NCBI RefSeq assembly: GCF_047675955.1
Contig: NC_132915.1
Coordinates: forward strand, 17,775,766 to 17,839,765
Length of the DNA stretch: 64,000 nt
Direction of reading: 5' to 3'
Source of the DNA: Chlorocebus sabaeus
Lineage: Eukaryota; Chordata; Mammalia; Primates; Cercopithecidae
Part shown: positions 23,693 through 35,425 of the stretch, in pieces
How positions within the stretch are numbered: the first letter of the stretch is position 1
Layout: each line of letters begins with the position of its first letter
Notes under the pieces: model-generated
What the model was told of the DNA's origin: nothing
Databases searched by the model: none
What the model saw: only the letters and a program-made list of their open reading frames with translations
Made by a program: the position numbers and the translations under genes

Positions 23693-24939
23693 CTCTTCTA
23701 AGAAGGATGCACCCCACATTAAACTGTATAAACCTTGGCTGATAATTAAATATAGGCCAATATCTTCAGCAGGAAATGACCATGGAAAGATTATGTTGAA
23801 AGATAGTCATTTCTGAGCCTTAAAATGTCATATTTTGTGCATTTGCCACAGTTTATACAATGATTTTACATAAATTATTACTGAAGCCTCCACTTCTTCC
23901 CTGGGTTCTGTACCCTGCTGACCCAATGTATAATACCTCACAGGGCTCCGAATCCTACTCTCTTGGGTCTCCCGTCATTTTAAATTTTACTAAAAGCTTT
24001 GGAAACCTTAAAAGGTCAAATTGAAGCTTTTTTCACATTGTAAGTCACCAACAGTGGAGATTCCTAATATGCAAATATAGGGGATTGATTAAGTATATTT
24101 TCATTTCATGTATATAATGGAGAACTATTTTGCTATTACAGCTGATATTGTAGAAAAGCCTATTTAATTACTCAGTACTATGTTAATTAAAATGAGGCAA
24201 GTTACATAAGAAGATATTCTCATTTTTGGAATTCGTAGCCCATATATGTGATAGAATTGTCCACATGGAGATAGGCCAACTCTAGGTGCTTGGCTGTAAT
24301 ATTTGTTGCTGGCAGCAGGGATTCATATGAAGGAGAGACATTAAGTACATATAGGATATGAACTAACTTAGGAACTTGGTTTGTCTTTTATCCTTCCACT
24401 CTATTTGGCTTTAGAAACTTCAAGTGCTGCAAGATGCGTAAAGTTTATCTGGATTATCTTGTCATTTGGAGCATTCAAGTGTCTGCTTCAATATGCCTTC
24501 GAATCACGATTGCCAAATGAGAGCGATACTTTGTGCTTCTCACATAGCTTCTTACCAAGGATCCCAAAGCACCAGAAAAAATGTTAGTTTTGCCTCCCAT
24601 TGCTTCTCTGAAGAAACTCAGGAAAAAGCCTAGGGCAACTTGACTCATAAAACTTACCAATTAATCCAAAGATAAACTGTTAAGGGCATGCTTTTACAAG
24701 TAGATGTGGTTATTCCCAGAGTCCATTCTCCCAAAAGATGTGAATCCCACAGAGTTATAAAAAGAATATGGAAATTAATAAAACCTGGATCCTCAGTCTA
24801 AAGAGTACATATATACATAGAAGAAGAATTACACGTATCTGAAAAAATCCCAAACTTCTTGGCCTCCTGTGGAACACACAGGACTTTTTTTTCTTTCTGC
24901 ATCTTTGTGCTGGCCTTTCAACTTTTAAAATCAAATAAC
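23691..24939. other. Unique-looking sequence
   Basis: No repeat recognised. A 68-codon frame at 24381-24587 has several CpG dinucleotides preserved, but no family resemblance. Confidence 0.4.
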
Positions 24940-24963
24940 GATCCGTTACTATGCAAACGGATC
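24940..24963. repeat. Perfect 8-bp inverted repeat with Myb/octamer-like sites
   Basis: Arms gatccgtt (24940-24947) and aacggatc (24956-24963) are exact complements around the loop actatgca. The arms contain Myb-type cores (taacgg on the minus strand, aaacgg on the plus strand). The loop plus right arm gives atgcaaa, a near-octamer motif. Symmetry and CpG retention are seen; binding is inference. Confidence 0.6.
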
Positions 24964-26145
24964 ACAGGAATGCAACTAGAGATAAACATTTTTTTAAAAT
25001 ATAGGTCTGTAGCCATGTGATGCTGGTTTACATCAGCTTTAGTGGTTTCCTTTTACCCGCGTGAGGCATCCACACGGTTCACGTCTTATCCAAGCTGGTT
25101 CCATAATCGGTGGCAGCAACTGACGCAAAGAACTTGGTCTCCTCACCCTCACTTCATACTGCTATATACCAAACTATTTTTTCTCCATTATTTTAATTTC
25201 AACATTATGATGAGGTCACACAGGTCTCATAACTATAAACTTATTTCATGTCAAAATCCAGGATGTTTTGAAAATGAATCATCTTCATTAATAGGCCAAT
25301 ATTTTAAAGCCATTTATGCGGTAATTGCTGAAATGTATCTATTTTTGGTTGATTTTGGCTTCCATGAAAAAATTTTCTTTCAACGTTTGTTTATTCATAT
25401 GCACAATTTTAAGAGCCTAGGAGTTCTAAAAAGCCAAGAGCTACTAACTGTTTCTCTGGACGTGGTTAAGAGACCTAGCCACTAATTTAGTGAAATAAGT
25501 TAGAATAGGATTTATACATACATGAATGAATGTGGATTATATTTTAAAAACTGGGATTTTTGCCCCCGAGAATGTGGAATTTTGGGTTTTATTTTTATAC
25601 CACATATTTAACTTTGAAATAAATAGGTTGCTACATACCATAGTAATTATGGATGGACAGGGGTCACCAGGAAACAATAAAACTGTCAACACAAACTAAT
25701 GACAACAGAGCACAGGGTAGCAAATAGGACATGAGTGTTTTATGAGAAAAGGTCAGGAGGTTCAAGTCACGGGGAAGAAAGATGGGTTGTGCCATCCAAA
25801 CCGAACGCACTTTACAAGTTAATTAGGCTTCTAGAACTTGTTCCAGATGGCGAAGAAATAGCGTGGGAGACGGATACACGCCAGCAATAGAGGAGTCAGG
25901 GATGAAACACAAAGTCTGGTATTGAGACTGGGGAACAGGTAGAAAATTAGGAACAGAAGAAGACAGAGATGTGGGACTTGGGACAGTAAGAAGAGATCAG
26001 GGCCACATACAGCCAGAGGTGAGGGGCTAAGCGATCCTATGGAGGATCATGAATGGGAAAATAACAGTGGCCTGAGGGCAAGGCATGTAGCTACAGGGCA
26101 TGCAGTCAGCAGTCTTCACTGGCTCTATTCTTTTTCTTTTTCTTT
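24964..26145. other. Unique-looking sequence
   Basis: No named repeat. A 147-codon frame (25042-25485) lies here; its composition is that of translated AT-rich DNA and I recognise no domain. Confidence 0.4.
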
Positions 26146-26452
26146 TCTTTTTCTTTTTTTTTTTTTTTTTGAGACAGGGTCTTACTCCATCATCCAGGCT
26201 GGAATACAGTGGCACAATTATGGTTCATTGTAGCCTCAACCTCCCAGGCTCAGGTGATCCTCCCATCTAAGCCTCCTGAGTAGCTAGGACTATAGGCACA
26301 GGCCACCAGGCCCAGCTCATTTTTGTATTTTTGGTAGAGGCAGGGTTTTGCCATGTGGCCCAGGCTGGTCTCCAACTCCTGAGTTCAAGTGATCTGCCCA
26401 CCTTGGCCTCCCAAAGTGCTGAGATTACAGGTATGAGCCACTATGCCCCCCC
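26146..26452 (-). mobile_element. Alu (AluJ/S), full length
   Basis: Antisense Alu with a T-rich tail at about 26128-26170, then gagacagggtcttactccat and both arms, ending tgagccactatgccc. Divergence suggests an AluJ or old AluS. The lysine-rich minus-strand frame at 26027-26215 is its tail translated. Confidence 0.92.
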
Positions 26453-28399
26453 TCCACCAGCTCTTTATGACCAACTAGGACAGTTGTAGACAACAGCTAA
26501 ACCTCAGAACCAGATGTGGTGCTGTGCAGCAGGATTTCCAAGCTAAACTAAGAGGTGTTGAGTCAAAAATGATGCATGTATGTTCTCTCTGTGTCTCAAT
26601 CTGCTGACCCTCAAACACTTACTGTAAATTTTTAAAGAATCTCATGAAGTCAAATTAGTTACATACACACACACACACAGACACAAAATCCCAAATATTT
26701 ATCATAACAATATGCATCCTATATACACTAAATTATAAAAGGATCCATTGCAAACATTTCTAAACCATGTGCTGTGACTTGTCACTGCAGTGTGAGGCAG
26801 GGCTGGGACTAAGGTGAGATGAGCAAGACACTCACTTCAGGCACAAAATATAACAGAGCATCAAAAATCTCAGTGATAGATAACATTTTCATGAAATACT
26901 TTTAAAAGATCAAAATTAATTTTTCCATGATGGGCAAAATATCAAAATTTTGGTATTTATTTATCAAAAAGATTTTAGAGTCTCCATAAATTTTTCACTC
27001 AAGAACCAAGTGCCTCACTGAACTTACCTCTGAGTGAAGTGTTTGGTGATAGGATAGGGCATGCTTAGCAGTCCTCAGTCTTTGTTAGTATCTCTTTTTG
27101 TGAAGCCTCTAACATTTCTGCAAAGCTGCAACAGTTGTAGGAGCAGACTTTACACAGCCTTAGGTGCAAGAGTCCCCTCCAAACTCCAGTCCCCTGCTAC
27201 TCTGAGTCCCACAGATCTAATGCCCTTGTTCTAGAGATAGAGCTGACATTATAAGATTCTGCTGACTTCACGTTACCTAAGTCCTGTGTTTTCCCACAGG
27301 ACCGGAAGTTCCAAGGCGACGGAGACCCTCTATCTTCACTTTCATGATATCGCACATACATTTTCCCAATAAATATTTGTTAAGTAAATGAGGAACTCTT
27401 CCTTAGGTTATACTCAGAGGTGAACCAAATCAGAGACAAAGCAACTCACAAAATAAAAGAAAAAGTTAATGGCAGTTGACAGAATGAATTAGCAGAGTCA
27501 CTTAAACTACGATTTAAAGAATTTGGATTCAGAAAGATCCCAGTGGCTTAAAAAATAGACCAGCAAATGCATGTGTGATACATGTGTCTAGAGCAGGAGC
27601 GCTTTTCCTGGGGTCCAGTATGAAAATGGCTTTGAAAGGACAGAGTCCTTGAAATTGATTGCAAACTGTATGTACACATTTGAGAGCAGACAGGAGATTG
27701 AAGGCTCGTATATTTTTCAAAGTTTTCTTCAGATTTGGTGAAAAATCACTGCGTTAAATGGCAAAACTCAGCCCAGATGGGGCTCAGTAAAACATTTTCT
27801 ATAAAAGTACTACTAATTATGTTGCATTCAAGTTGAACCTGGTGGGCTTTTCACCCATCTGTGGAAGTTTTTAGTGGCTCCAGTGATACTGCTCTTTAAG
27901 TTCTGTTACTACCATGAGGACCAAGTATACCTCTCTCCATAAGTGTTCTCAATTCAGCATGTGCTTGACATCCTGGAGCCCTGCCCGAGATAGATACAAA
28001 AATCACATAGAGTATCCCAACATTAAAGCACTTTACAAGCAGCCCTCACCTCTAGTCAATCGGCAACTTCACCAGCACCAGGTGGAGAAAATGCCTGTGT
28101 GTGACCTCTGACTGTGTTTTCTTTACCTGTTAGTGCTTTTTCCCCCTCACTGTGCTCTCCACTTTGCCCCTGAAGTTCCTACCCACCAAATGCTACAAAG
28201 GTTCCTAAGTACAGAAAATTAATAATTCTAAGGATTGGCAGGAAACTTTGAATCATCTAACCCAGAGGTGTCCACACAGAACCAGGGGATTAGAGGAACG
28301 TCAAAGGGGTCAGGTTTTATTTTCCCCCCTCACTCCTGCCTCCTCTCACATACACAGCAGTAGTTGTGTTCTATATAATATTTAATTGGGGAAAATAGT
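26453..28399. other. Mostly unrecognised
   Basis: A ca microsatellite of about 20 bases sits near 26664-26685. The block 26790-26990 (ggcagggctgggactaaggt and following) reads like an old dispersed repeat I cannot name. The rest appears unique. Confidence 0.4.
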
Positions 28400-28925
28400 T
28401 TCAATTATAAAGGATACACTCATTTGGCAGAGGAAGAGGCAGCATTCAGCCATTCTATAATTCAGGACTCTTTTGGTAGCAATGAGAGGAATGCAAGTCA
28501 AACTACCTTGAGGGGAAAACAAAGTGGAGGGATTTACCAGCTTATTAAGGAAAACCAGAGGGCCCCCAGGAATCACTGGCTTCAGGCAAGGCTGGATCAG
28601 GGACTCACAGAGGGTTCTTAGTACTGGATCTCTCTCCATCTTGTGGTTCAGTTTTCTCTGTATTGGCTTCATTCTTGGTCTGACCCTTCTCTGTGGTTCC
28701 AAGACAGCTGCAGCAAGCCCCAGACATTTATCCTCTCGCCTTAGCAAACAGAGATCCTATAACTGTGCAATAGTTCCAGATTAAGTCCTGAAATGGAATC
28801 TCATTGTCCAGGGCTCTGTCATATGTGCATTCTTGAGCCAATCATTTTGAGTATGGAACATACTGATTGGCCAGACCTGAGGAATATGCCCACTGGAGCT
28901 GGAGCCGAAGATCAGCTCCGTTTGA
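28400..28925. repeat. Probable old dispersed repeat, family not identified
   Basis: The run of phrases gcaatgagaggaatgcaagt, tggcttcattcttggtctga, catttatcctctcgccttag, then cttgagccaatcatttt and ctgattggccagacctgagg, is one I associate with a dispersed mammalian repeat. I cannot assign a name. Short frames on both strands are not gene-like. Confidence 0.35.
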
Positions 28926-29029
28926 ACTGTGAGAAGTAAATGTGAAGGGTGAGTGTTTTCTCAGAGTAAAGTCAGGGTGCAGTTAGCAAAAACTATGAAA
29001 CTGAGTGGTTTGAATAAACAAGTATTCAA

Positions 29030-29140
29030 GAACTGGACCCTACTGCAAATGGGAAGGCTAAGTGATATGCGCAAGGTCAAATATAATTCAAGAGTGACAG
29101 AAACAAAACAAAACCCTGTATTTCTTTATTTCCAATCCAG
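29030..29140 (-). mobile_element. MIR fragment
   Basis: The phrase gggaaggctaagtgatatgc followed by gcaaggtcaaatataattca fits the complemented MIR segment that follows its core. Confidence 0.4.
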
Positions 29141-29145
29141 CTGAG

Positions 29146-29527
29146 TATATGAGTTTGTTAGGACTGCCATAACAAAGTACTACAGACTGTGTGGCTTAAA
29201 TAACAGAAATTTATTTTCCCACAGTTCTGGAGGCCATAAATCTGACATGACAGTGTTGGCAGGGCTGGTTTCTTCAGGAGCCCCTCTCCTTGGCTTGTAG
29301 ACGGCCATCTTCTCCCTGTGTCTTCACGTGGTCTTCCCTCTATGTCTCTGCCCTAATTTCTTCTTCTTAGATGGACACCGGTCACATTGGATTGGAGCCC
29401 AAACATATGGCCTCATTTTAACTTAATCACCTCTTTAAGACCCTATCTTCAAATATGGTCACATTCTGAAGAACTAGGAGATAGACTTCAGCACATGAAT
29501 TTGAGGGGAACACAATTCAACACATAA
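29146..29527 (-). mobile_element. MaLR LTR (MLT1A/B-like)
   Basis: Nearly full-length antisense MLT1 LTR. The plus strand runs from gagtttgttaggactgccat, through ttattttcccacagttctgg, cttcacgtggtcttccctct and tcacctctttaagaccctat, to gaattcaacacata. These are the complemented ends and interior of the family. No internal sequence is attached. Confidence 0.88.
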
Positions 29528-30920
29528 TGGTGGATTTTATTATACCAAGAGGGTAGTTTATGTAAATGAGTGAACATATACACATAGAGGCCATGCACAT
29601 AGATAAGGGTACAAATGCATACACTGCCCTGGCAATATGTGCACAGAGGAACATACATGTGCCATCCAGATACCTGGGTGCATACACATACCCCAAAGAT
29701 AACCAAAATGGATCAACTGCCATTTTCCCTCACAAATTTCACAAATTAAAGACTACACAAACCCAGCTTGCCATAAATCTAACATTTTTTTCTAAGTAAA
29801 CTACTTTACAAAGTAGCAAGTTCTTATATTAAATTTTTATTAAATAAGATAAATTTTTATACCATTTATACAAATGTCAGTATCAACATTATCTTTTTCA
29901 CACTCCTTATGCACAGGGCAATAAGGAATGGAAAGTACAGAGATTAATTTAGGGAACAATTACCATAATTCACAATTGCATTAGCACCTATTAAGGTTCA
30001 TTGTTCTGTGGAAATTTTAATGATACATTCCTGAGTGAATAAAAGCAGAAGATGATTGGAAATAAAATTGTTTCTATGTATGCTGACAGGACTGCTGAGT
30101 GTAATTATACATTTCGGAGGCGACCTGTTTGGAGTTTACTCCATAATTTTATGTAAATGTTAAATAACTTCACGTGTTCTTCCTCCTGGGTTAAATGCTA
30201 ATTTGTGTTATTTCAACAAGGAAAGTGCTTCAGGATTATTAACGGACTTACTCTGCCAATGAAGTCAAAGTACCTCCATATTCTTCTGAAAACAGCTCCC
30301 CCTTCTTAAAATTTGTAGCAAAAACTCCAAAAGTGAGAATTTTTTCTCCTAAATTTTTTCTCCTCAAGCTCATTCACAATGCTGGTTTGCATTGACTGCT
30401 TCCATCCAAAAGAAAACAGGTAGATAGAAGACATTGAAATACTCTTTGGTACAACAATTTTAATATATGTAGGTACAGATGGTTCAATATGTCTCCCAGT
30501 TCCTAGACTAAAATGAAACCAGCACATAGTAAGTGTTCTTAAGTACGTATTGACTATATATAGGAAACCCCCATCTTTTCAAACCCTCTTTAAACAAATG
30601 AGAATTAAGCCTGCTGAAGCATAATAGATCTGCTTTGTTTCTGCAGAAATGTTCACCCTTATTACCCACATGTATATTTCCCCAAGTCAACAAGGAACCG
30701 GAACAGGCATAAATGGAGAAGGAAGAGGACAGAAAAAAACCACACATCCATTTAAGAGAGATGAAAAACTAATAATTTCTCCTAAAATTTCATTATCACA
30801 TTATCACTGAAATTTCATTGTCATTATCATCAGTACATTGTAGAAATTGCACTGATGCCTTTTCCAACATTATGTGTAAACATAACTATATTGTTCAACA
30901 TCGTGATAATCTAGACTATG
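29528..30920. other. Unique-looking; possible conserved stretch at 29990-30260
   Basis: No named repeat. The stretch around 29990-30260 has low repeat content, ttaatgatac and ctaatttgtgttatttc motifs, and balanced composition. It could be a conserved non-coding element; this is a weak impression. Confidence 0.35.
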
Positions 30921-31223
30921 GTTTTTTTTTTTTTTTTTTTTGAGACGGAGTGTCGCTCTGTCGCCCAGGCTGGAGTGCAGTGGCCGGATCTCAGCTCACT
31001 GCAAGCTCCGCCTCCCAGGTTCACGCCATTCTCCTGCCTCAGCCTCCCGAGTAGCTGGGACTACAGGCGCCCCGCCACCTCGCCTGGCTAGTTTTTTGTA
31101 TTTTTAGTAGAGACGGCGTTTCACCATGTTAGCCAGGATGGTCTCGATCCCCTGACCTCGTGATCTGCCCGTCTCGGCCTCCCAAAGTGCTGGGATTACA
31201 GGCTTGAGCCACCGCGCCCGGCC
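30921..31223 (-). mobile_element. AluY of Old World monkey type (AluYR-like)
   Basis: Full-length antisense Alu with very low divergence, a clean T-run of about 20 and a perfect 9-bp target duplication tagactatg (30912-30920 and 31224-31232). Diagnostic wording includes tggccggatctcagctcac, where human AluY usually has gcgcgatctcggctcac; cacctcgcctggctagtttt; and acaggcttgagccaccgcg, where human AluY usually has ggcgtgagcc. I associate these variants with the cercopithecine-specific AluYR group. It is therefore probably absent from the human orthologue. Confidence 0.92.
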
Positions 31224-31232
31224 TAGACTATG

Positions 31233-31464
31233 ATTTTTTTTATTCGTTTGCACAATTTTTAGTCTCACAAATCTCTGGAGACCAATATCCTACACTTCAC
31301 TATTGCTTGGTCATATCAATTATTTTTCTTTCGGATATCTGTCAATACCTAAGGTGTCAGCGAGAAAATGTTGGTTTTTCTATTGGTATAACAGTATGTC
31401 AGGTCAAAGCCCCACTTTGAAAAACGTTCCCCAAATAGAATATCATCATGAATGTCATCATCAA
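31233..31464. other. No recognised feature
   Basis: Short unique-looking stretch between the AluY and an L2 remnant. Confidence 0.4.
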
Positions 31465-31555
31465 AACCACAGTCAACAAACATTAACTGACTTCCTCCAT
31501 GAGGCAAAGGCTTTATTCCAAAAGGAGCTTAAGTCTAGTTGGTAGAAACCATAAG
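31465..31555 (-). mobile_element. L2 3' end remnant
   Basis: Plus strand tcaacaaacattaactgact, then tccatgaggcaaaggcttta, then aggagcttaagtctagttgg follows the complemented L2 3' end wording. Confidence 0.45.
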
Positions 31556-32214
31556 CCATAGTAGGTCTATAGTTGTCCAAACTACAAGGTTGTTGCCTAC
31601 ATTGCATTTAAGTTCTCTACTTGCATTCTACTTTCCTTTGTGAGATCCTATTTCTCCAATATCGCCTTCTCTGTTCTTTCTATTCCAAATGTGCTTATGC
31701 CTCCTGTTCTACTAATGCAAAACATGTTTCATAGATAGTTTCCTCTATCTCAAGTTTTGCCAACTTTATCCCAGTTTCACAAACACATATACAGAGATGT
31801 CACATGTAGTGATAACATGGCCTAGAGTAAGATAAAACATAAGCCAATAGTGGATAAATTTTAAAACAAGGCACTATTTTGGTGATTCAGATAACAGATG
31901 TCAACTCAGAATATATAGTGACACATATCAGGAGGCAACTGCTGCTGAGAATTTAGAAACTACAAATAACTATTGAATCATTTCCCAAACAACTCACCAT
32001 GCTAAGGGAAAAATCAAAAATAGAAGTACATTCAGTGCTTCGGTTTGTCTCCAAAGTTAGGGGTATTGATATATTTTTATTCTTAAACACTCTTTTACTA
32101 ATAAGAGTTAAATATATACTTCCTCGCCACAAGAACTAAAAGTGTCCTTCTTGTCAATATCTGTCTTCTTACACAGTTACATTTTCCAAGAAAGTACTTA
32201 AATTCTTGAAAATG
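31556..32214. other. No recognised feature
   Basis: Unique-looking AT-rich DNA without supportable features. Confidence 0.4.
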
Positions 32215-32380
32215 TAATGTCAAGTTATTTTTTAATGTATCTGTCTTTCTCACTAGAACCAAGCTGAATGGCAGCAGGAACTGTCTTTATCTTCTTTATT
32301 GCTATATCTTCAGGACTAGAAGAGTCTCTGGCATAGAGTAGTTACTTGATAATTTTTTTTGAAAGAGTAACTGAACCGTG
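32215..32380 (+). mobile_element. L2 3' end
   Basis: Sense L2 tail: ggcagcaggaactgtcttta, then tgctatatcttcaggactag, then agtctctggcatagagtagt and ttgataattt. Confidence 0.6.
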
Positions 32381-33839
32381 TGTGGTATTTGGTGGCAAGA
32401 GGGTTACTTAGATATCTGATCACCTGCAGGCATCTGGAATCACCAGCCTGTAGAAGGCAGAGGTTTGGGGGATCAAATAGTGATACAATAGAACATTTTG
32501 GTAGAAATAAGGACCATAATGGGATTGGTTAGTTGCTTCTAAGTAAGATAGAAAACTTAGGGAAAGAAAACAATGAAGTCAGGGCTTTGAATTCCCAGTT
32601 CAAGGTCTGCATAAGGGAGTAGAATGCTTCAATGAATACCTTTTTTTCTCCTGTAGACATAGGGCCAAGATTTCTGAAAAACAGATTCAAAATCTGATCT
32701 TTCTGTTGGCTGAATTACAAGGCAAATTGAATTCATGTTGAAGTTGGTACGTTGACTAAGAGTGGGACTCTGTCTAACAATTAAAAGGGGACACATGGAC
32801 AAATTCCAGTGAAACTGGAGACCACGAATCTCTAAATTCTTCAGAGCCCCTTTTGCAGATGGAAACCTTTCCTCCAAGACTAAGGTTAGTATTCTTTGCC
32901 TAAAGATTGCAATAACTTCTTTCAAGGTAATTGCCTTGCAAAGGATTGCTAACCTTCCTGAAAACCCTCAATGCCTCTTGTTTCTACATTTGTAACCAGA
33001 TTCAAGTCTCACCAGGCCCCAGAGTGTGAGTTTCAAAGTGTAAACCATGATAGGATGCAAGTTACACCAAAATATTCCAAGAGTTTATCAATTTATATAG
33101 ACAGAAACCCGAGGAATATGCATGAAAATAGATCCTAAGGGTCTGATCAGGAGGAAAGGTATACAATATTGGACAAGGATGAAATCAACGTTATAGAAAC
33201 TTTAAGCCAAGATTCTGGATTCAATGTGTCCTTTTGAGTGGCTCTAAGAGTTTGCTTGGTTAATTGACTAAAATCTGGTGACCTAGACTAAATCCAGGTG
33301 AAATGCCAGAACTCCATTGGTATGTTGCAGAAGGTCTACAGGGCCCAAGGAAATCAAAATGCTAGAGTAGATTTCTCACTAAGAACCACTTGCCTACCCT
33401 CTTAACTACATCCAAGTAGAGTCCAAAAGACCCTTTACCAAGGCATGAGAAATTTAATTGTAAAGGGAGCCACAGCATCCTGAAAGGGATCATCAGTGGC
33501 TCTTCTCTATATACCAGTAATGACAGTTAGAACAGTTGCAACAGAACTAAAACTCCCAGAATCCAGTTGTCTGGGTTGCAGGGTGGTTGGAGCTATAGGC
33601 AGTGAGCTGAGGCAGTCATCAGATGGCTTTACCCATGGAGATTTTTGTTGCTGGCTAATATATATTCTTAGAACTGGTTTGATTAAGAAAAAAAGCTGTT
33701 GGTGTGGTGACTGGAAGTCTAATAACAATCACCACAATAGATATCTGCAGTCCCTGAACCACTTTTCAGGCTTGAATCTCTTTACTTTTCTTCTTTCTTT
33801 CTTATTGTGTGTCTCCAAGTCCTGAGTCTACTGGGGTTA
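32381..33839. other. Unique-looking sequence
   Basis: No named repeat or exon. Overlapping short frames on both strands (32629-32925 minus, 33496-33825 plus) show no recognisable domain. Confidence 0.4.
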
Positions 33840-34345
33840 TGTAGAAAAAACGTTTTAAACACTTTTTGGGAAATAATTGCAAAGTTACAGCTAAATTATA
33901 AGAAAAAAAGAAGAGTTCTATACATTTTTACCCAGGTCCTCAAATTTTTAAAATTTTGTCAGATTTGTTTTCTATATATACATATCAATATTTTTCCTTA
34001 AGCTTTGAGAATAAGTTGCATACAACATGGTCCTTCTCTAAGTACTTCAGAGTATATTCATTCACAAAGTAGATACTTCGGTATGTACAGAGGTTACCAA
34101 CTTCAGCAAATTTAACATTACTAAAGAAATTTTATTGAATCTTCTTTCTGCATGTCAATTCTGTCAGTTTACCTAGTAATGTCCTTTATAGCACTGTCGT
34201 CCCTGGAGTACTGGTCTACCATAAGACCACATGCCATAATCGGATAGTATGCCTCTGTAGTCTCCTTTAACATTTGAAATTTCTCAGCAACTTTTTGCCT
34301 TTTAGAATACTGATTTGTTTTTTAGAAATATACTTCAGGCCATTT
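33840..34345. mobile_element. Old L1M-type repeat
   Basis: The phrases gagaataagttgcatacaac, taagtacttcagagtatatt, taatgtcctttatagcact and gtctcctttaacatttgaaa match an old L1M-associated repeat I remember. I cannot fix its orientation. Confidence 0.5.
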
Positions 34346-35027
34346 GTAGACCCTATTTTCTCACATGGAACTTCTCTCTCTAGATCTTACCTATGTTCAA
34401 ACTTTGAAGGGTATTTTTAGATCTAAGAGATCTGGGTCTTTAAAGTCAGTCTGGGCCAGAATCAGGCTGCAAATGCCAAAGCGAGAGATGTCAGAAATGA
34501 GTTGCGGGTCTTTGCCAAACAGAGCATCATCTGGCAGCGAAAGGAGAGCAGAAGAGGGGATTTCGAAGTGTAAGTCCTTTGATGGGGAGGGATTATGAAC
34601 AAGCTGTCTTGTCAGAGAAAACAAACAAAAAGGGAGATACCAACTCTTGTGAGGTTTCATCACATGGGAGGAAAAAGTTTTGGCTGTGGTTGATTTATTA
34701 GAATGATCATGAGACTTGAGGAAATCAATGAGGAAATGATACGACGCTTGCTTCCACCAGGGTGGAATCTTAATAACATAGTAGTGAGCATCAAACTCTG
34801 CGAAACGGTGGGATGCTCACTCTTTTTAAAAGGTACCATTGCTGGTATTCCATGGTGTAAATACTCCATCACTCTATCATTTCAAGATACCAACATGACA
34901 GCACTGCTACAGGGCACTGAGAAGGTGTGCGCAGTGGCTTTCAGGACCCAGCACACCAATGAATGGCAATGCTTTTTAAGCTAAGCTAATTGAATCTGTT
35001 AATATGAGGATACAAAATATGGGAGCA
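34346..35027. other. Unique-looking sequence
   Basis: No named repeat. The frames at 34365-34598 and 34703-34984 show no similarity I can identify. Confidence 0.4.
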
Positions 35028-35332
35028 GTCGGGCGCGGTGGCTCATGCCTGTAATCGCAGCACTTTGGGAGGCCAAAGCAGGCAGATGACCTGAGGTCAG
35101 GAGTTCGAGACCAGCTTGGCCAACATGATGAAACCCCATCTCTAGTGAAAATGCAAAGATTAGCCAGGCGTGGTGGTGGGCGCCTGTAATTCCAGCTACT
35201 GGGGAAGCTGAGGCAGAGATTTCAGAATCACTTAAGCCTGGGAGGTGGAGGTTGTAGTAAGCCAAGATCGCGCCACTGCACTCCAGCCTGGGCAAGAGAG
35301 CAAGACTACGTCTCAAATATAAATACATAAAT
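35028..35332 (+). mobile_element. Alu (AluS-like), full length
   Basis: Sense Alu starting gtcgggcgcggtggctcatg and ending in a degenerate aaatataaatacataaat tail. It has a perfect 14-bp target duplication, aaaatatgggagca, at 35014-35027 and 35333-35346. The minus-strand 160-codon frame at 34999-35481 is an Alu shadow. Confidence 0.95.
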
Positions 35333-35343
35333 AAAATATGGGA

Positions 35344-35425
35344 GCATGTGTGTGTATGGCATATGTATGTGTGTGTGCATACGTATGTGTATGTGTGTGT
35401 ATATGTACACTCACATACATACACC
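35344..35425 (+). repeat. Imperfect TG/CATA microsatellite
   Basis: A degenerate run of gtgtgtgtatggcatatg type followed by acactcacatacatacac. It starts just beyond the right Alu target duplication, a common place for microsatellites to grow. Confidence 0.8.

Noticed and set aside
25042..25485. A 147-codon plus-strand open frame in repeat-free DNA
   Set aside because: Its composition is that of translated AT-rich DNA, with no domain, signal peptide pattern or splice context. In a window of this size a frame this long can arise by chance.
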